Program-made: the position numbers and the translations under genes
The notes under the pieces: generated by a model
What the model was told of the DNA's origin: nothing
Seen by the model: only the letters and a program-made list of their open reading frames with translations
The model's database searches: none
Source: Sinotaia quadrata
Taxonomy: Eukaryota; Mollusca; Gastropoda; Architaenioglossa; Viviparidae
DNA length: 64,000 nucleotides
Assembly: GCA_028829895.1 (NCBI GenBank)
Contig: CM054178.1
Coordinates: forward strand, 72,020,835 to 72,084,834
Direction of reading: 5' to 3'
Part shown: positions 1 through 13,010 of the stretch, piece by piece
Layout of the letters: every line of letters begins with the position of its first letter
Numbering within the stretch: the stretch's first letter is position 1

Positions 1-1581
1 TTAGTTTTGAGGCAAATAACGTGGTCTAAAATAATTTTTAGCTAAAAGCATTTTGTCAGTAGGAGTCTTTGCAGACTTTTGAGAAATAACTGCTGCCATG
101 CATTTTTTAGATTTCTTAACTGTTCTCTACTATTATCAAGAAAAATATTCTCCTTGATTTTTTTATACATTTTTAAAATTTATTTTTCACAAACACCAGG
201 ATTTTGGGCATGCAGTTTAAATTGCAAATTAATTACTGCTATTTCTCACATTTGTTATTTGTGCACACACACAAACATATCCGTATGAGGTGAACAAGTG
301 AATGATTTCATTTTCATTAAAATTTTTTTAAATGATTTAGAATTTATCATTAACAAAACTATTTTAAAACCAACTGTTGTCTTTTTTAAAGTGGCGGCTA
401 TAAATGTATAAGTGATTGCTGAACCAGAGTCACTTAAACTCATTTGACTTGAGACTATTATATGGAAGTCAGATCTGAGATGCCACTTTTTATTGATTTA
501 TAATTAATTGTCCATGGTTCAAATTAAAGTTTGATTAATTTTAAGTGCTGAAATTTTCCAGCATTTATTAAATATTTGTAGCAAGTTTGTAAAGTGGCTG
601 AGATATGGAAATATATGATCCTTATGTTGTATAGAACAATTTTAGCAAAGAAGAGAATGAATGCTTTTACAAGCCATCAGAAAGAGAATAATTTATGTTT
701 CTGCCTGATTTTTTGGTTATTTACTGCTATGGTGTCATAGTCTTATAAAATGACCTTCAAGACTATTCTCCATAGTTCAAAGACATTTATTTTAAAAGAA
801 AGAGAATTTACATCATTTTAATACAATATTTGCTAAGGGGTGGTGTTGAAAAAAAATCAAACTAAAAAAGTAAAAGTGTGTCAGAATTCTTGGTTTTTGC
901 TCAAGCTCTATCACTGATTACAATGTGTGAATTTGCATTCAAAAAGGATAACAGAAGGAGAAAACCTCAAATCTGAATTTAACAGAAGCAGTTGTGGATA
1001 TATATATTCTAATTTTTAGAAAGTTGCCCCATATGGATATTTAAAAGATTTAGAATATTAAAGATTCTTCTACTTGTACTAGTGACTGGAAATCTCTATT
1101 TAAACTCCCCTATATACTGCAAGCACATGCAATTTGAGCACTGAAAAGCATTTTAAGAGATTTCTCACCTGATTTGAGGATATTTTAAAATAGACTCCTG
1201 TGAACATTATATGCTGTCCCACCTTGAACTAAAGTCATGCCACAGTTATCTGGTGACTTTCATATTAATATTCTCTTTTCATTCTATACCTACTAATCTT
1301 TATTTCATTGTTGGCAAGAGATATTGAATTGGAAAATGTAATTATTTTATCCCAGTAGTTTTCATGACTAAACTTAAAATGGCATTAGACTGTGTAGCTC
1401 ATCATTTTAGCCATGGTGTAAATAATGACTGTAGGTGTTGGAATGTGTTGTTCTGACACATATGTACAGATGTGCCATTTTAACCTAGACATCTTAGTTA
1501 TTTCTGTTTTTAATGTGGGACTATTCACAGTTTGATTAATGTTTAGGGTTAGGTAAGGTTTATCGTATGCACACACACACG

Positions 1582-1635
<54 letters not shown>

Positions 1636-1937
1636 TAAAATACAGGATTGTCAGATTGCATCATATTTATAAAGGGCTTAGAAATTTTAATTCAAATGAA
1701 ACACAGATGGAAATTTTCAACTTTATTTATTCACAGCTTTTTTAAAGTGACTGTTTTGAAATATAAAAACAAAAATGGCTTTAAACTGTCATTGTTCCTC
1801 TGTGCCCCATATCCACATAAATCAGAAAAAAGATGGCTGATAACAAAAGTCTGAACTAGATTTGCATTGGTTGAGAATTAGTGTAGGTCTGAAAATATTT
1901 TGAATGACTGTATTTTCATGATTTGATAACTTTCTAG
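1..1937. other. Left flank, probably intron of kinase-like gene 1
   Basis: No exon was found here. The first visible exon of gene 1 starts at 1938 with two bases that complete a codon, so at least one upstream coding exon exists. The paralogue at 13-25 kb shows that the missing part should carry the glycine loop, the ATP-binding lysine and helix C. Nothing resembling those exons is seen on the + strand here, so they probably lie left of the window. The short ORFs at 79-443 and 1648-1854 have no splice or family support. Confidence 0.6.
1568..1632. repeat. (CA)n microsatellite
   Basis: A CA dinucleotide tract with a few CG interruptions near its left end. The cysteine/valine-rich ORF on the minus strand here is its translation and not a gene. 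Confidence 0.95.
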
Positions 1938-2093
1938 GTGTGGTTCTGGATGATATAATACAAGAGCATATATGGGACCTGAAGGATCAACAGCGAGAGC
2001 TTGTTCGGCCATTTTCATTTTGTATTTTTCACGGCATTCTTAGTGCCATAAAGGAAATGCATGATAAAAACTGGACACACCGAGATCTTCATA
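1938..2093 (+). CDS. Gene 1, exon with helix E and start of catalytic loop
   Basis: Acceptor TTTCTAG before 1938 and donor GTAAGT after 2093. The exon begins with 2 nt of a split codon and ends 1 nt into the Ser codon of HRDLH-S-GN. Its 156-nt length and phases equal those of gene 2 exon 18420-18575, with which it aligns end to end (DDII, HGIL.A.K, W.HRDLH). Confidence 0.9.
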
Positions 2094-5000
2094 GTAAGTG
2101 TTGTATGTAGGAATTGTGAGAGATTTGTTTAAAAAATTAATTAGACAAATCCTTCTTTCTTTTCTGTGATTGCAACAACAGCTTTGTAGTCTGAATGTCA
2201 GTTGTCATTTGTAAATAATTATTTCTAAAATCATGAAACTGGGTTAAAGACGTAGTTATTGTTAATTATTTTTTTTATACTTTAAGACAAATTGTTAAAT
2301 TTGAAATTGCATTTTGAAGGAGTTATATCCACATGCCCTCGTCAGTGGTTGTGTCCTTAGTGTACATTGGTTACAGAAAATGTGAAAATTTGTTTGTTGA
2401 TTTTAAGATTTCATGCCATTTAAAATTTTAAAATGTTACAAGAATGACTGTTACTGTTTAAAAATTTAACTTAATTATAAGCTGTGAACAAATAGTGCGT
2501 TTTAATTAAGTCTGAATTAAATGACCAGGTGGCAATGTCATGCTGACTAAAGATACTATGAGCCTGAAAATTCTGGACTTTGGCACAGCACAAGTTCTGC
2601 GACAGGAAACAGGATTTGATCATGATGGCTTGAAGAATGATATTTTAAATGCCATTAGGCTCTTTTGCGGTCTTTACATTGGTGAGGACTTTCAGAAAAA
2701 CTTCAGACTGGAGAAGGAGCTTAAAAGTGGAACATATAAAGAGGTGAACCTTTAACTCTTTCCCTGATGATCACTATTTATAGAATAGCTTTCAATGATG
2801 CTCATTTAGATCAAAGAGAATGTAATACTAAATGTACAGTTTGTCTGTCTGACTCTTTGGATTTTTATGATTGTAGCTTTACTTTTCAGTCTTTAACTGT
2901 GTGTGAACTTGATATATAAAAGTTAATTGCATCTTGAAATGTAGATAATTATTATTTACAAATGTACAGTATTAGATTCATGTTTGTGCGCATGTGCTTG
3001 TAAGAGTATGTTTGTATCATAACTGCATGTGAATAAATTGCTTTATAAGTGCATGTTTGGCTTGAGACCAAGGAAAAAAAATCAGTGTCAGTTTAATTGT
3101 GGTATCCTTGTCATATCATGGGCATATTGGAGTTACATCAGCTTGCATTATAAGCAATGGTGGCATTATTTTAAATTATCTCAAATAGCTTTTTTAGTAA
3201 TGGACATTTGAATATTTCTTAGTGTTTTTGGTTCCAGTAAAAAGTTGCAAATGGTAATTCTTGGATAGATTTTATCATATACATACATTGTAAATCTTAT
3301 AAGTAATATTGTTAACAAAAGTGCAGAAAATATAAATACTTTACAAATACTAAACTGTATTTTCATAGACTGTAGAGTTGATGTAGAGCTAATTTTAATT
3401 TTGATTATATTAGCATATGCTGATAATTTGCATATGCTAATTTTACTTTTGTTTATATTAGCTTATGCTAATGCAGTATTACCTGATAATGTGCATACAG
3501 AATAGGTCCAATTTTTTTCTGAAGTAAACTAACTCTTATAATGTTGCAGCTAGACAAAAATTTAATATACTTAGTTGAAACTTTCAAGAAAAGTAATTGC
3601 TTAAATGTCACCATTTTTGTAAAATTTTATTCTTATAACAACATTTCGAACCAGAATATATGTTTTTATTTTAAGTTCTAAAAATTATTTAAACTATTAA
3701 AAATTATATAGCATTATGATTGTATGAAAACTACTTTATATGATCACCACTATAGCAGTAGTAGTAATATAAAAATAATATAAAATCTTAATTCATTAAA
3801 CAAATAAGTTTAAAGTAATTTATTAATGAAAAAGTCCTAGTTATATAACAGTCATTACTTTTCAAAACTTGCAGCTTGGAGAGAGATATCTGAACTTGTT
3901 TATAAGAGTATTAAGTGGTATCATTAATGTGCATGTGTCATATTAGATTTCTTGTCTAGTGTCATGTCTCTGGTTTTTGAGTTAAGTAAATCTGAATATG
4001 ATATAGGAAAACAAATTTAAACTAGATGCAGCAAATCAACACACAACTGCTAATTAATAAGCCAAGCAAGATCATGTTCAAAAAAAGGAAAAAATATCAA
4101 AGTAAATCTATATACAATGTGCTAACTAATAAATCAAACAAAACCATTTTTTTTTTTAAATTGAAAGAGCATCAAAAGCTACACACAACTTCTAACCAAT
4201 AAACCAAACCAGACTGTTTAAAAGAATGATTTAATACCAAAGAAAGTGACAAGTTCTGTGGTTCTGTTTTTAAAATAATTTCTTTCAAACACTTTCAAAG
4301 AGGTACTTCTTGCTTTCAAATTTAGATTGTGGATACATTTTGATACAAAGGTGTGTAATAAGCTGTTAATCTGGATAGTAAATGTGTCTTTGTTTTTCTA
4401 TTATCAGTTTGGCAAAATTTTTATTTTTGTTTTTGTGCACAAAAAAAGCAGTATTTTCACCAGTTCATGTCCACTGCTGGCATTCTGTATTTATACTAAG
4501 TTAGAAGAACCCATGTAATTCTTTTATTTGAAAGGTAATACTTGAAACTTTATTGGACTAATTTTCACTAGGAGGTTCATGTTAACATTAACTGTTTTTA
4601 AGTTCGGGTCATATCCAGGAGGTTCAATGTTATTGTTAACATTAACTGTTTTTGTGTTCGGGTCATATCCAGGAGGTTCATGTTAACATCATCTGTTTTT
4701 GTGTTTAGGTCATATCCAGGAGGTTCATGCTAACATCAACTGTTTTTGTGTTTAGGTCATATCCAGGAGGTTCATGTTAACATCAACTGTTTTTGTGTTC
4801 AGGTCATATCCAGGAAGTTCTTATTAACATTAAATGGTTTTGTTTTCAGGTCATATCTAAGGCAAATCTCCTCTCACCTGAAGATAAAGAGGAGTTAATT
4901 CAACTAATTTCAATGACATATGACATCACTTTGGATAGGACCAAAGCTGGTTATGGAGACACCTCACCCATTCTAGAACATATAGAGGGAAAAATTTATC

Positions 5001-7292
5001 CAGGTAAGACCCATAAGATTTTAGAAATTGATTATTAATTTTGTAAGCACCATGCATAGAATAACAAAATAATATTTGTTTTTTTTAATACAGATGGCTC
5101 ATATATATGCTAAATGTATGCTAATAGAGGTAGTTTTAAAAATTCTGAAAGTATATATTGTGGAAAAATTATAAATAATTATCCCAGTATTACATTATTT
5201 ATTTCAGAAATAGAATGAAAGAGAGCTTTTTGAAAACTGAAGAGAGATCATTAGGATAAGTGTTAAGTGTGATAGATTTGTAAAACTTTTTTTTACGAGG
5301 ATGGAGTAGTTATTTATTCTTTTAGATAAAATAATTAATGAAATTTGGCTGAAGTAAAGAAGGTTTTGAAATACAAAAAGTTTAAGTGAATTAAGTAAAT
5401 TTGCTGTGAAATAATCACCCCTATGTGAGTTACATCTCATTTTTTAAAAATATACCCTGCATTAGTTTTTACAGAACAGCTAGTAAAGCTATAGTATTTT
5501 TCTTAATATTATAATTATTTTTTGGTATAATATCTGTTTTCATTTTAATTGATACCCTACCTGCAAAGTAAGTTCGATAACAGTTGCACATATATATGAA
5601 AGACTGGCAGGATGGAACTATTAAAGCTGAACATAATAAAATAAAATTATGAAGTATAAAAGTGACTTTTTGCAGTTTGTGACATTAAACCTATTTGACA
5701 CATAACAGCATTAGCAGGGTTAAAAATAGATTGAAGCTCTTTGTAGCATTCACTTAACAAAGTTTATTACGTGTTTTAATTACTCTTAATGATCTGTAAG
5801 TCTCTAGAAGTTGCACCCATTTTGCAGTTAAAACAATATTTGCATTTTGTGCATGAGTGCTTTAAATCAAAATTCCTACATTTTTATAAAGGATTTTCAC
5901 ATATCGATATATATAGCAAATTTGAATTAAACCTTTCAATTTCATGAATTAGAAGAAATTAGTCCTGCATTCTAAAGCATATGTTTCAAAAAATAAACTG
6001 TAAAATAATCTAAAATTTTATAGTATGGTTTAAATATTTAAAATTTATAATTTGCTTTTTATTAGAGATTTTATTTTTAACTTGTTACCAATAGCTGACA
6101 GTTGTTTTAGGATAATAAAATCACATTTATTATATTATTTGTTTTTTTTATTAATTATTACTTTCTTACTTAGATCGAAATATTTATTGAAGATATATAT
6201 GTAATAGGTCATATTATATTTATAGTTTAATGCAATAAATTTCAGTATAAATATAATTACTACTTTTGTTTATGTGATTATTTAAAATATGTTTTCAGCT
6301 AAGAAAGAAGAGATATTGAAAAAGGCGGCAGCTGTTTTGTTCCCTGATTTTTATTCTGGGTCAAAGGACATAGCAATGCATGTAAGTGTGAAATGCATTA
6401 ACCAGTCAGAAATGTTGCTAATCCAACATCCTTTCTGCATTTTTTATTGCCTTTTTGCTTCTTCAAACAATAAATGAATATTTTAAAACCCAGCAAATTG
6501 TGTCCATAAGATTCTGATTTTCTTTCACTACTTTATGCTGATTTGTTGGTGTTGAGAGTGGTCCAGGACCACAGAATGGCCATCATGTTACAGTTAATAC
6601 AAAGTTGTAATTGAAGGAAAGTCTGCAGGCTGCATCATTTTCATAGGAAGACATCTTTATTTTATAATTTAACATTTCTGTTTCTCTAATCCTTCTTCTC
6701 CCCACTTTCCATCCCACTACACACAAACATGTACAATAACTTATTTGAAATACAAATTTTGCATGTGTGTAGTGTGTCCATCTACCTGCCATGCCATGTT
6801 ATCCTAGCTTATCTTGCTGTCTCTAGTCAAGGTAACCTGTTTTCCTTTCACTGCAACTATGATTCTGACCATTTTTGACAATTCAAACATGACAGTTTGT
6901 GAATGGTCCTCCCCACCCAGAAACAACTATGACTCTGACCACTTTTGACAATTCAAAAAAAAGCAATTTGTGAAAGGTCCAGAAGCAACTTTGAAAAAGT
7001 GAGAACACAAATAGCTGCTTGTGATTATGTATGATCCCATTTTATGAAGCTTAGACCATGCACCAGAATGTAAACTGTACAAAGTTAGAATCAGAGTTTT
7101 ACAAATTAAAAGATGCATTTCACAAAGATGTCACACTAAAATAATTTAAATATTTTTTTCCTGTAGGAAACACATGATACAGTGGATGGGCCGTGGGACA
7201 ACAGTGAAGACTTGGACTGTTTGGAAGCTGCAGCTGCCTCTGTACCTGATGACTTTCTTGCCAGAATGCGAATCAGAATTGATATTAACTAA
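1938..7292 (+). CDS. Kinase-like gene 1 (NIK/MAP3K14-like), C-terminal five exons
   Basis: Five exons (1938-2093, 2529-2743, 4850-5003, 6299-6381, 7167-7292) join in phase to 244 residues plus TAA. The frame carries the kinase C-lobe: a helix-E segment, the catalytic loop HRDLHSGNV split by an intron, then LDFGTA (DFG), a short activation segment and a helix-F-like segment (NDILNAIRL). The catalytic Asp, the Asn and DFG are kept; the usual Lys of HRDLK is His. No APE motif is seen. Exons 2-5 have the same intron phases as gene 2 on the other strand, and the first exon is 156 nt in both. The tail (ETHDTVDGPWDNSEDLD) is short and acidic. It is likely a cytoplasmic Ser/Thr kinase; the NIK-like assignment comes from the N-lobe of the paralogue. 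Substrate unknown. The N-lobe is outside the window. Confidence 0.85.
2529..2743 (+). CDS. Gene 1, exon with DFG and helix F
   Basis: Acceptor CCAG before 2529, donor GTGAAC after 2743. It encodes GNVMLTKD, LDFGTA, NDILNAIRL and the IGEDF motif shared with gene 2 exon 17674-17897 (IGDDF). It starts with 2 nt and ends in phase 0. Confidence 0.92.
4560..4849 (+). repeat. Tandem array carrying copies of the exon-3 splice acceptor
   Basis: About six degenerate units of roughly 45-55 bp. Each contains a T-rich tract, an AG or decayed GG, and then GTCATATC, the first eight bases of the true exon 3. AG-bearing copies end just before 4709, 4756 and 4803; decayed copies (CGG) lie before 4608 and 4661. 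The array ends at the real acceptor (TTTTCAG before 4850). Confidence 0.9.
4850..5003 (+). CDS. Gene 1, exon 3 (kinase C-lobe)
   Basis: Acceptor TGTTTTCAG, donor GTAAGA. It encodes a hydrophilic segment starting VISKANLLSPEDKEE and containing GYGDTSPILEHIEG, matching GFGDVSPVMNYIQG of gene 2 exon 17200-17326. Phase 0 to 1. Confidence 0.88.
6299..6381 (+). CDS. Gene 1, exon 4
   Basis: Acceptor GTTTTCAG, donor GTAAGT. It encodes KKEEILKKAAAVLFPDF; the paralogous exon 16482-16549 has RTATRVMFPNF at the same place. It starts with 2 nt and ends in phase 0. Confidence 0.87.
6835..6990 (+). repeat. Imperfect direct repeat in gene 1 intron 4
   Basis: Two copies of a segment of about 75 bp built on ACTATGA.TCTGACCA.TTTTGACAATTC and TTTGTGAA.GGTCC lie side by side in the intron between exons 4 and 5. 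Confidence 0.8.
7167..7292 (+). CDS. Gene 1, terminal exon
   Basis: Acceptor TTCCTGTAG before 7167, in phase 0; 41 residues then TAA at 7290-7292. Acidic start (ETHDTVDGPWDNSEDLD), then an Ala-rich stretch and RMRIRIDIN at the end. The last codons are the first unit of a minisatellite that continues into the 3' UTR. Confidence 0.85.
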   Translation, partial: ETHDTVDGPWDNSEDLDCLEAAAASVPDDFLARMRIRIDIN

Positions 7293-7405
7293 GAGGAACT
7301 GGAGAGTCAGAATTGAAATTAACTAAGAGGAACTGGAGAGTCAGAATTAATGATAACTAAGAGAAAATGGAGAACCAAAATTGATGTTAACTAAGAATAT
7401 CTGGA
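7268..7405 (+). repeat. Minisatellite spanning the stop codon of gene 1
   Basis: Units of about 40 bp (TCAGAATTGA.ATTAACTAAGAG plus GAACTGGAGAG) repeat three to four times with decay. The first unit contains the last codons and the stop; later units repeat AACTAA downstream. Confidence 0.85.
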
Positions 7406-7952
7406 GACACACTGAATTACTGCTTCTTGTACCAAAATAACTTTCTTGCCTAAATGTCAATCAGAATTCATATTTACCAAGAACTGGAAAACATGCCTAA
7501 GTAAAGTTTTATAGTGCGTACGTTTCCTGAGCAGAGTTTTGCGGGAGAAAACTTACCTCCTTAATTAAAGATTCTGCAGTGTGTATGTTCGTTAAGCGAG
7601 GTTTTGCATAAACCAGTGGTTGTACTGGAAAGAAATCTGTTGCAATTTTTTATTGAGACATTTCGCCTCAAGAGTACAGTTGGAGATTATCAGAATTCTG
7701 CCATAAATTTCTTATTGATTTCAAGCCCGATTTTCTATTTTAAAGAAATGTTAGTGTGGAGATGCCTTTGAAGAGATTTACATGAGTAAATTTTCATGTA
7801 TAGTCTTGACTTAAGCACTGCATTATGTCACAGTGTTTAATTTATGTCACGGCTAAAGGCAACACATGGGGAAGACCGTTTTTAATCCAAGTGATATTTA
7901 GTGTTTAATACTATTGAAGTCACAATGTTTAAGTGGATTGAACATAATCCAG

Positions 7953-7958
7953 AATAAA
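7953..7958 (+). terminator. Candidate poly(A) signal of gene 1
   Basis: AATAAA about 660 bp after the stop codon. It is the first clear hexamer in the 3' flank. No transcript evidence is available, and other AT-rich hexamers follow. Confidence 0.45.
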
Positions 7959-10611
7959 ATTTAGTGTCTTCCATCTTCTTATGATGTTTATTTACATCTT
8001 GTGAGTTCTCAAGTTTTTGATAATTTGTCATTAATGGGCCCGGACAAAAAGTTCATGGGAAGGGTTGAGGTGAAGCTGACGGTGATATAGAGAATAATGG
8101 AAGTGATGAAATTATTGGCTCAGTTGTAAAATCTGTGTTGGAGAACTCAACCCAAGATAAAAGTGCAGATACTAAGTTCAAAAGAGACTCTTTAAAGTGG
8201 TCAGTACAAAGAAAGATTTCCCTTGACCCAAATAAGCAGAAGGCCCATTAAGTGTTGATATGCATATCTGATTTCTGCCAACAAGCTGTAGTAGTTTTTA
8301 TCTTTTAATTAACAGAATTTGTTCCTTGCTCTTTTGAAGTTAAGTCTGAAAAAAAAAAATAGTAATAAATTCAACGAGCTACTATGAAAACTTACCAAAG
8401 GAAAATCTGACTTTATACCATGCAATGTTTAGTCACATAAGTTTTTTTATAATTTTCTATGCACAAAGTAATGTTGTATTTTTGTACTAGAAATACTAAG
8501 ATAATAATATAGAATTGTTTACATTTATGTGTTTTTTCTAAATTGATTTAGCCATCGAAGTAAAGTTGATCCTGTTTGATTTACAACTCTTGATGTGTGC
8601 CATTAATATTGAATTCTAATAACTTTTAAAATTATTTTTTATCAGATCACTCAAAGACAGTTTTTATTTAAGTGTGGATTTATTCAGCCTCATCAAGACT
8701 GTGCCTTATAATTTTATGGTTGACAGCTAGTATTTTAAATTTTTATACCATTTAAATTGCATCAGTATGAAAATGTTGGAATGACATTATCTTGATTGAA
8801 AAAATAGTGCATTTATTACATAGGTATATGTCAAGGATCTCTAAATTTTGCATTTGTGCTGATATAACCTATAAACTGATCTCTCACCTTCTAAAGCCAA
8901 AATACACATAATAGATAAATGGTCAAGAGCTGTTCACATGACATAATATTTTATACAAGATGTTTATGTGTCATTTTTGTGTCAAACTTGCAAAAATATA
9001 AATGCTTGCAAAAATATTTGTATCAGTATAAAACATTTATCTAAATATTTATGGGAAAAGACCATAAAAATCTTATTTTTTGAAAAAAATATACCTAAGT
9101 ATGATTTTTGTTTTTGACTGTTAACTTCATTGAATTATTCTTCAACTGTGTTTTATAATTTTAAGGCAGATGCCTCATGATTGTATTTTGAAATAGCTTG
9201 TCTTTATGTATTTAACTGATGGTTTGATATCAGCCAGAGTTGAAATGTTACATAAATATTAAATAAATATAATAAATATAAATAAATATTAAGAATATTT
9301 CATTGCAACATTTCTATCTTTAATAATTGATAAAAAAAAAAAAAAAGTATTTGTATACATTCACAGTGTAATTATAATAATTTTTATAAAAAATAGTCAC
9401 ATGAAAACAAAACATGTGCATGATTAGATGGTAGCTTGAGTTTTTAATAATAGAATTGAGTAATGATGAGTGAAAATAGCAGAAAAGCCCATACTGTCAT
9501 TTTAATAAGAAAATGTTCTTACATGAGTTTATACTGAATTCATATGAATCCATCAACAATTTAACATAAGTAGTTTTAAGCAGTTGTATTATTTAAATAA
9601 TTTTGTACAGCATGCCCTTGTTAATAGTAAAAATACACTTAAGAATTTAATGCTGTTTGATAATATTTGTGTACATAATAAAAGTAATATGTGCATGCTA
9701 CCTATCTCCCCATCTCACATATTTGATACCTCCCTTACTTACAAATAATACCTCTTCTCCTCGTTTTACACATATATCCTAAACCATACATTCTTCAAAC
9801 CACATGCATACTATAAACCACACATGCTATAAACCACATGCTGTAAACCATATACTGTAAGCTGCACTTATATCCAACCATCTAGCTGTGATGGTAGATA
9901 TAATTAAAGTGCAAATAATTAGTACACATATATTTTATTTTGTTTGAGCATTTACTTGCTATACACTTGTTTGTTTTATGCACACATTTTTTAAATGTCT
10001 TTTTGCTCAGAAAATGCATTTCTTGTCGCTAATTTCTTGTTGTCCCTCATAGTGGCTTGATACATTATGACACCTCACTGGAGTAATGATTTTGGTACAG
10101 GCAGCTTTAATAATAACAGTAATTAAATGAGTTATACATTTGCATCTTATTTGTAAAAAATTATAAACTTACCCAACCATGAAGTCCTAGTATTTTTGCA
10201 TTTAATGTGACCTAGTCATACACTTTGCTTTGCAATTATATTTACCATTTCATCTTCCTATTGACTGATTGGTCCAGTCATTGAAATCTTACCACTTTGT
10301 GTTCATAGTGATTGGTTAGTTCAACCTGCTACTTATAATGAAATTATACCAGTTGTCTTCTTCTGACTTGTCAAATCAGGCTGTTACATTTAATGAAACT
10401 GTAGCACTTTGTCTTCCTTCTGATTACTTGACTCATCTAACATGTACCACATTTCCTTCTGTTGATTGCTGGATTCAAAGCTCTTGCATGTAATGAACTT
10501 GTACCACATTTCCTTCTGTTGATTGCTTGATTCATAGCTATTGCATATAATGAAATTGTGCTGCTTTGTTTTCCTTCTGACTGTGTTGGTTTTTATTGCA
10601 TGTACTTGAAA

Positions 10612-10740
10612 GGCAACACTTCATCTTTATATTCATTGATCAATTAAACCATTTTAATCATAATTAAGTTTCATCTTTATATTCATTGATCAATTCAAAC
10701 ATTTTAATCATAATTAAGTTTCATCTTCATGCTCATCAGT
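10612..10740 (+). repeat. Tandem repeat, unit about 53 bp
   Basis: CTTTATATTCATTGATCAATT followed by AACCATTTTAATCATAATTAAG occurs twice almost unchanged, with a third decayed start (TTTCATCTTCATGCTCATC). Confidence 0.85.
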
Positions 10741-12204
10741 TAATGCAATTAGTCATTTGCATGGTGTTCACAAGAGACTTTGCTTGCATACTTTTGACTT
10801 AGTTATTTTAGTATACATGAATAAATATAAATATTTTCTTCTGCAGGAAACTGCCTGTTTTCTGTAGTGGCTTTGGTAATTAAAAAGTCAAATGTGAGCC
10901 AGATGCTCTACACTTAAGTTGGAATCAACTTCATAATTCAGAAGAGCAGGAACCATTAGAATGCATATGCATTTTTACCCCCAGGGACAAATCACATTTT
11001 TTGTAAATAAATAAATGAGAAGAAATTGCACATTCAAATAATTAAACAGCTTTCTTTGTTTTGTGATTAATGTTATATAAAGAAAAAACTTTAGTAAATT
11101 GCAAGCATTTAAAAATAAAATATTTACACTTTACACTGAAAAATCATATGATAAAAGTGTGAATACAATCATTTTGTGCATGACTTCTTGTATTCATTAT
11201 AGTTTCACATAGACATTCATTTAAAAATAAACAACCATTTTCTCTTAATATAAGTTATGTTGTTTGCAGGCTTGTTCATGCATATTTTATTTTATTTTGT
11301 TTCAGGCTATACTAAAGTTGTGTTGTAATGGATTCCTTTATATTTTTATTCTGCTCAGGACAGTTTTAATGCAATAATGAATTTTTGTTGATGAAGATAA
11401 TTTAATTCTGATTTTTCAAATTGTGCTAGGTACAATGCTTTATTTTGCTTTTATATTTTATAATTGATTTTATATTTGTGATAACATTTTTGTATTGTGG
11501 CAATGTGTATTTTACTATGTGAAGAACAGTTTACATTGTTTTTTTTGTAGATACATAGCTTGTTGACATCTTCATCTGAGGTTTTGCAGCCACCAACAAA
11601 ATATCCATTGAAAATGTGGTGTTAATTTTCACTGTGCTTGCCAACCAAATGATCAAGTCTTTGTATTCAGAGCTATATACCTACACTTTTTTTTTTATTC
11701 CTTCATCATCATCATTATCATCATTGGAAGCAATATTTACTTTTAGAAGAAAATTGGAAGAAAGGGCAATGTGATAATTTCAATTATTATAAAAATATTT
11801 GAGGCAGATGTTGATGTTGACTTTATGTAGTTTGTCATTAATATGTTACATTTACTTACTTGACAAAGCATGTTTATTCTTTTATATTTGTTTTATTTGT
11901 GCTCATTTTGCTGCAGTTATAATGGAATTTTCTTCTCTTGAATAAATTTTGTTTTGCATCTTGTGTTAAATAAGCAAATGTACTGTGTGGATGATTAGCA
12001 AGAAGTAGCAATAGACACTTTAGCATATTGTTATTGAAAATTTTATCTGTCTGTAGTGTACTGGTGAGGGAGGGATTGCTCATTACTTTTTAATGCTCTA
12101 TGGATAACTTTAACCAAGTGGAGCAGACTTATAAATACAAACTAATTTTCAAAGAATTAATGTAAATTTTATTTAAAGGGTATCAAAGGAGAGTTTCTGT
12201 ATTT

Positions 12205-12475
12205 GATAACTGTCAGAAGTGTAGTTTACATTAGCTAATTGAAAGTGTTTTCATATTCAATAGATGTGTTAAGTGTAGTCAGCACTAGCTAGCTGAAGGT
12301 GTTTCTGTAATTGACAGTTGTGCTAGAAGTGCAATTCACATTAGCTAGTTAGTAATGTTTCTTGTATTCTACAGATGTATTAGAAATGCAGTTCACATGA
12401 GCTAGTTGGTAATGTTTCTTGTATTCAATAGATGTATTAGAAATGCAGTTCACACGAGCTAGTTGATAGCATATT
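12205..12475 (+). repeat. Tandem repeat, unit about 65 bp
   Basis: Four units share GCTAGTT..TAATGTTTCTTGTATTC, AGATGTATTAGAA.TGCAGTTCACA and similar blocks. The last two are the most alike, which suggests stepwise expansion. Confidence 0.85.
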
Positions 12476-12879
12476 GGGATGAACACCTTTGAAGTTCTGT
12501 AATGTTATCAGTTTATTCAGGTCATTTCCTTCAGTTTCACAGACTATTTCAATTTACTTGGTTCCATGGGTGGTTTAAAAAGTAACTTTTCATTTGTTCA
12601 GTCTAAGGAATCAGAGTGGTTGATCAAATCTGCCGTTTGTTAAGATATGAGTTTCTGTTCATGCAATATAAATAAGTTTTAGAAGAATAAAATAATCATT
12701 AAAATGTATTTGTGTATGTGTACATCTTAAGATTTCTTAAATTTAACAGATGTCTATATAAAGCAAAACTCCATTATATAATTTGAAAGATACCAGCTGT
12801 AACTTTGAAGTATGTGGACTTTGGCTGTTAATGCAGTGAAAAAAAGTTATATCTTTTCGTGTATGACTTGGTTATAAGT

Positions 12880-12885
12880 TTTATT
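12880..12885 (-). terminator. Candidate poly(A) signal of kinase-like gene 2
   Basis: AATAAA on the minus strand about 330 bp after the predicted stop at 13218. It is the best-placed hexamer seen; no transcript evidence. Confidence 0.4.
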
Positions 12886-12944
12886 CAGGCACAAATTCAA
12901 CATTGCAGAATGATTTGACACTAAGCATTAAAGTTAACAAAAAA

Positions 12945-13010
12945 TCATGACACTGAAACATTTCAATTTTTTAAAATCATGACACTTAAACATTTCAATT
13001 TTTTAAAGTG
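12945..13010 (+). repeat. Short direct repeat in 3' UTR of gene 2
   Basis: AAATCATGACACT.AAACATTTC followed by AATTTTTTAAA occurs twice in tandem. Confidence 0.85.

Larger units (their letters stand above)
7960..12879. other. Intergenic region between the convergent kinase genes
   Basis: No coding exon was recognised. The DNA is very AT-rich, with an A-run near 9331 and several short tandem repeats listed separately. The small ORF at 11874-12083 has no support. Confidence 0.6.
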
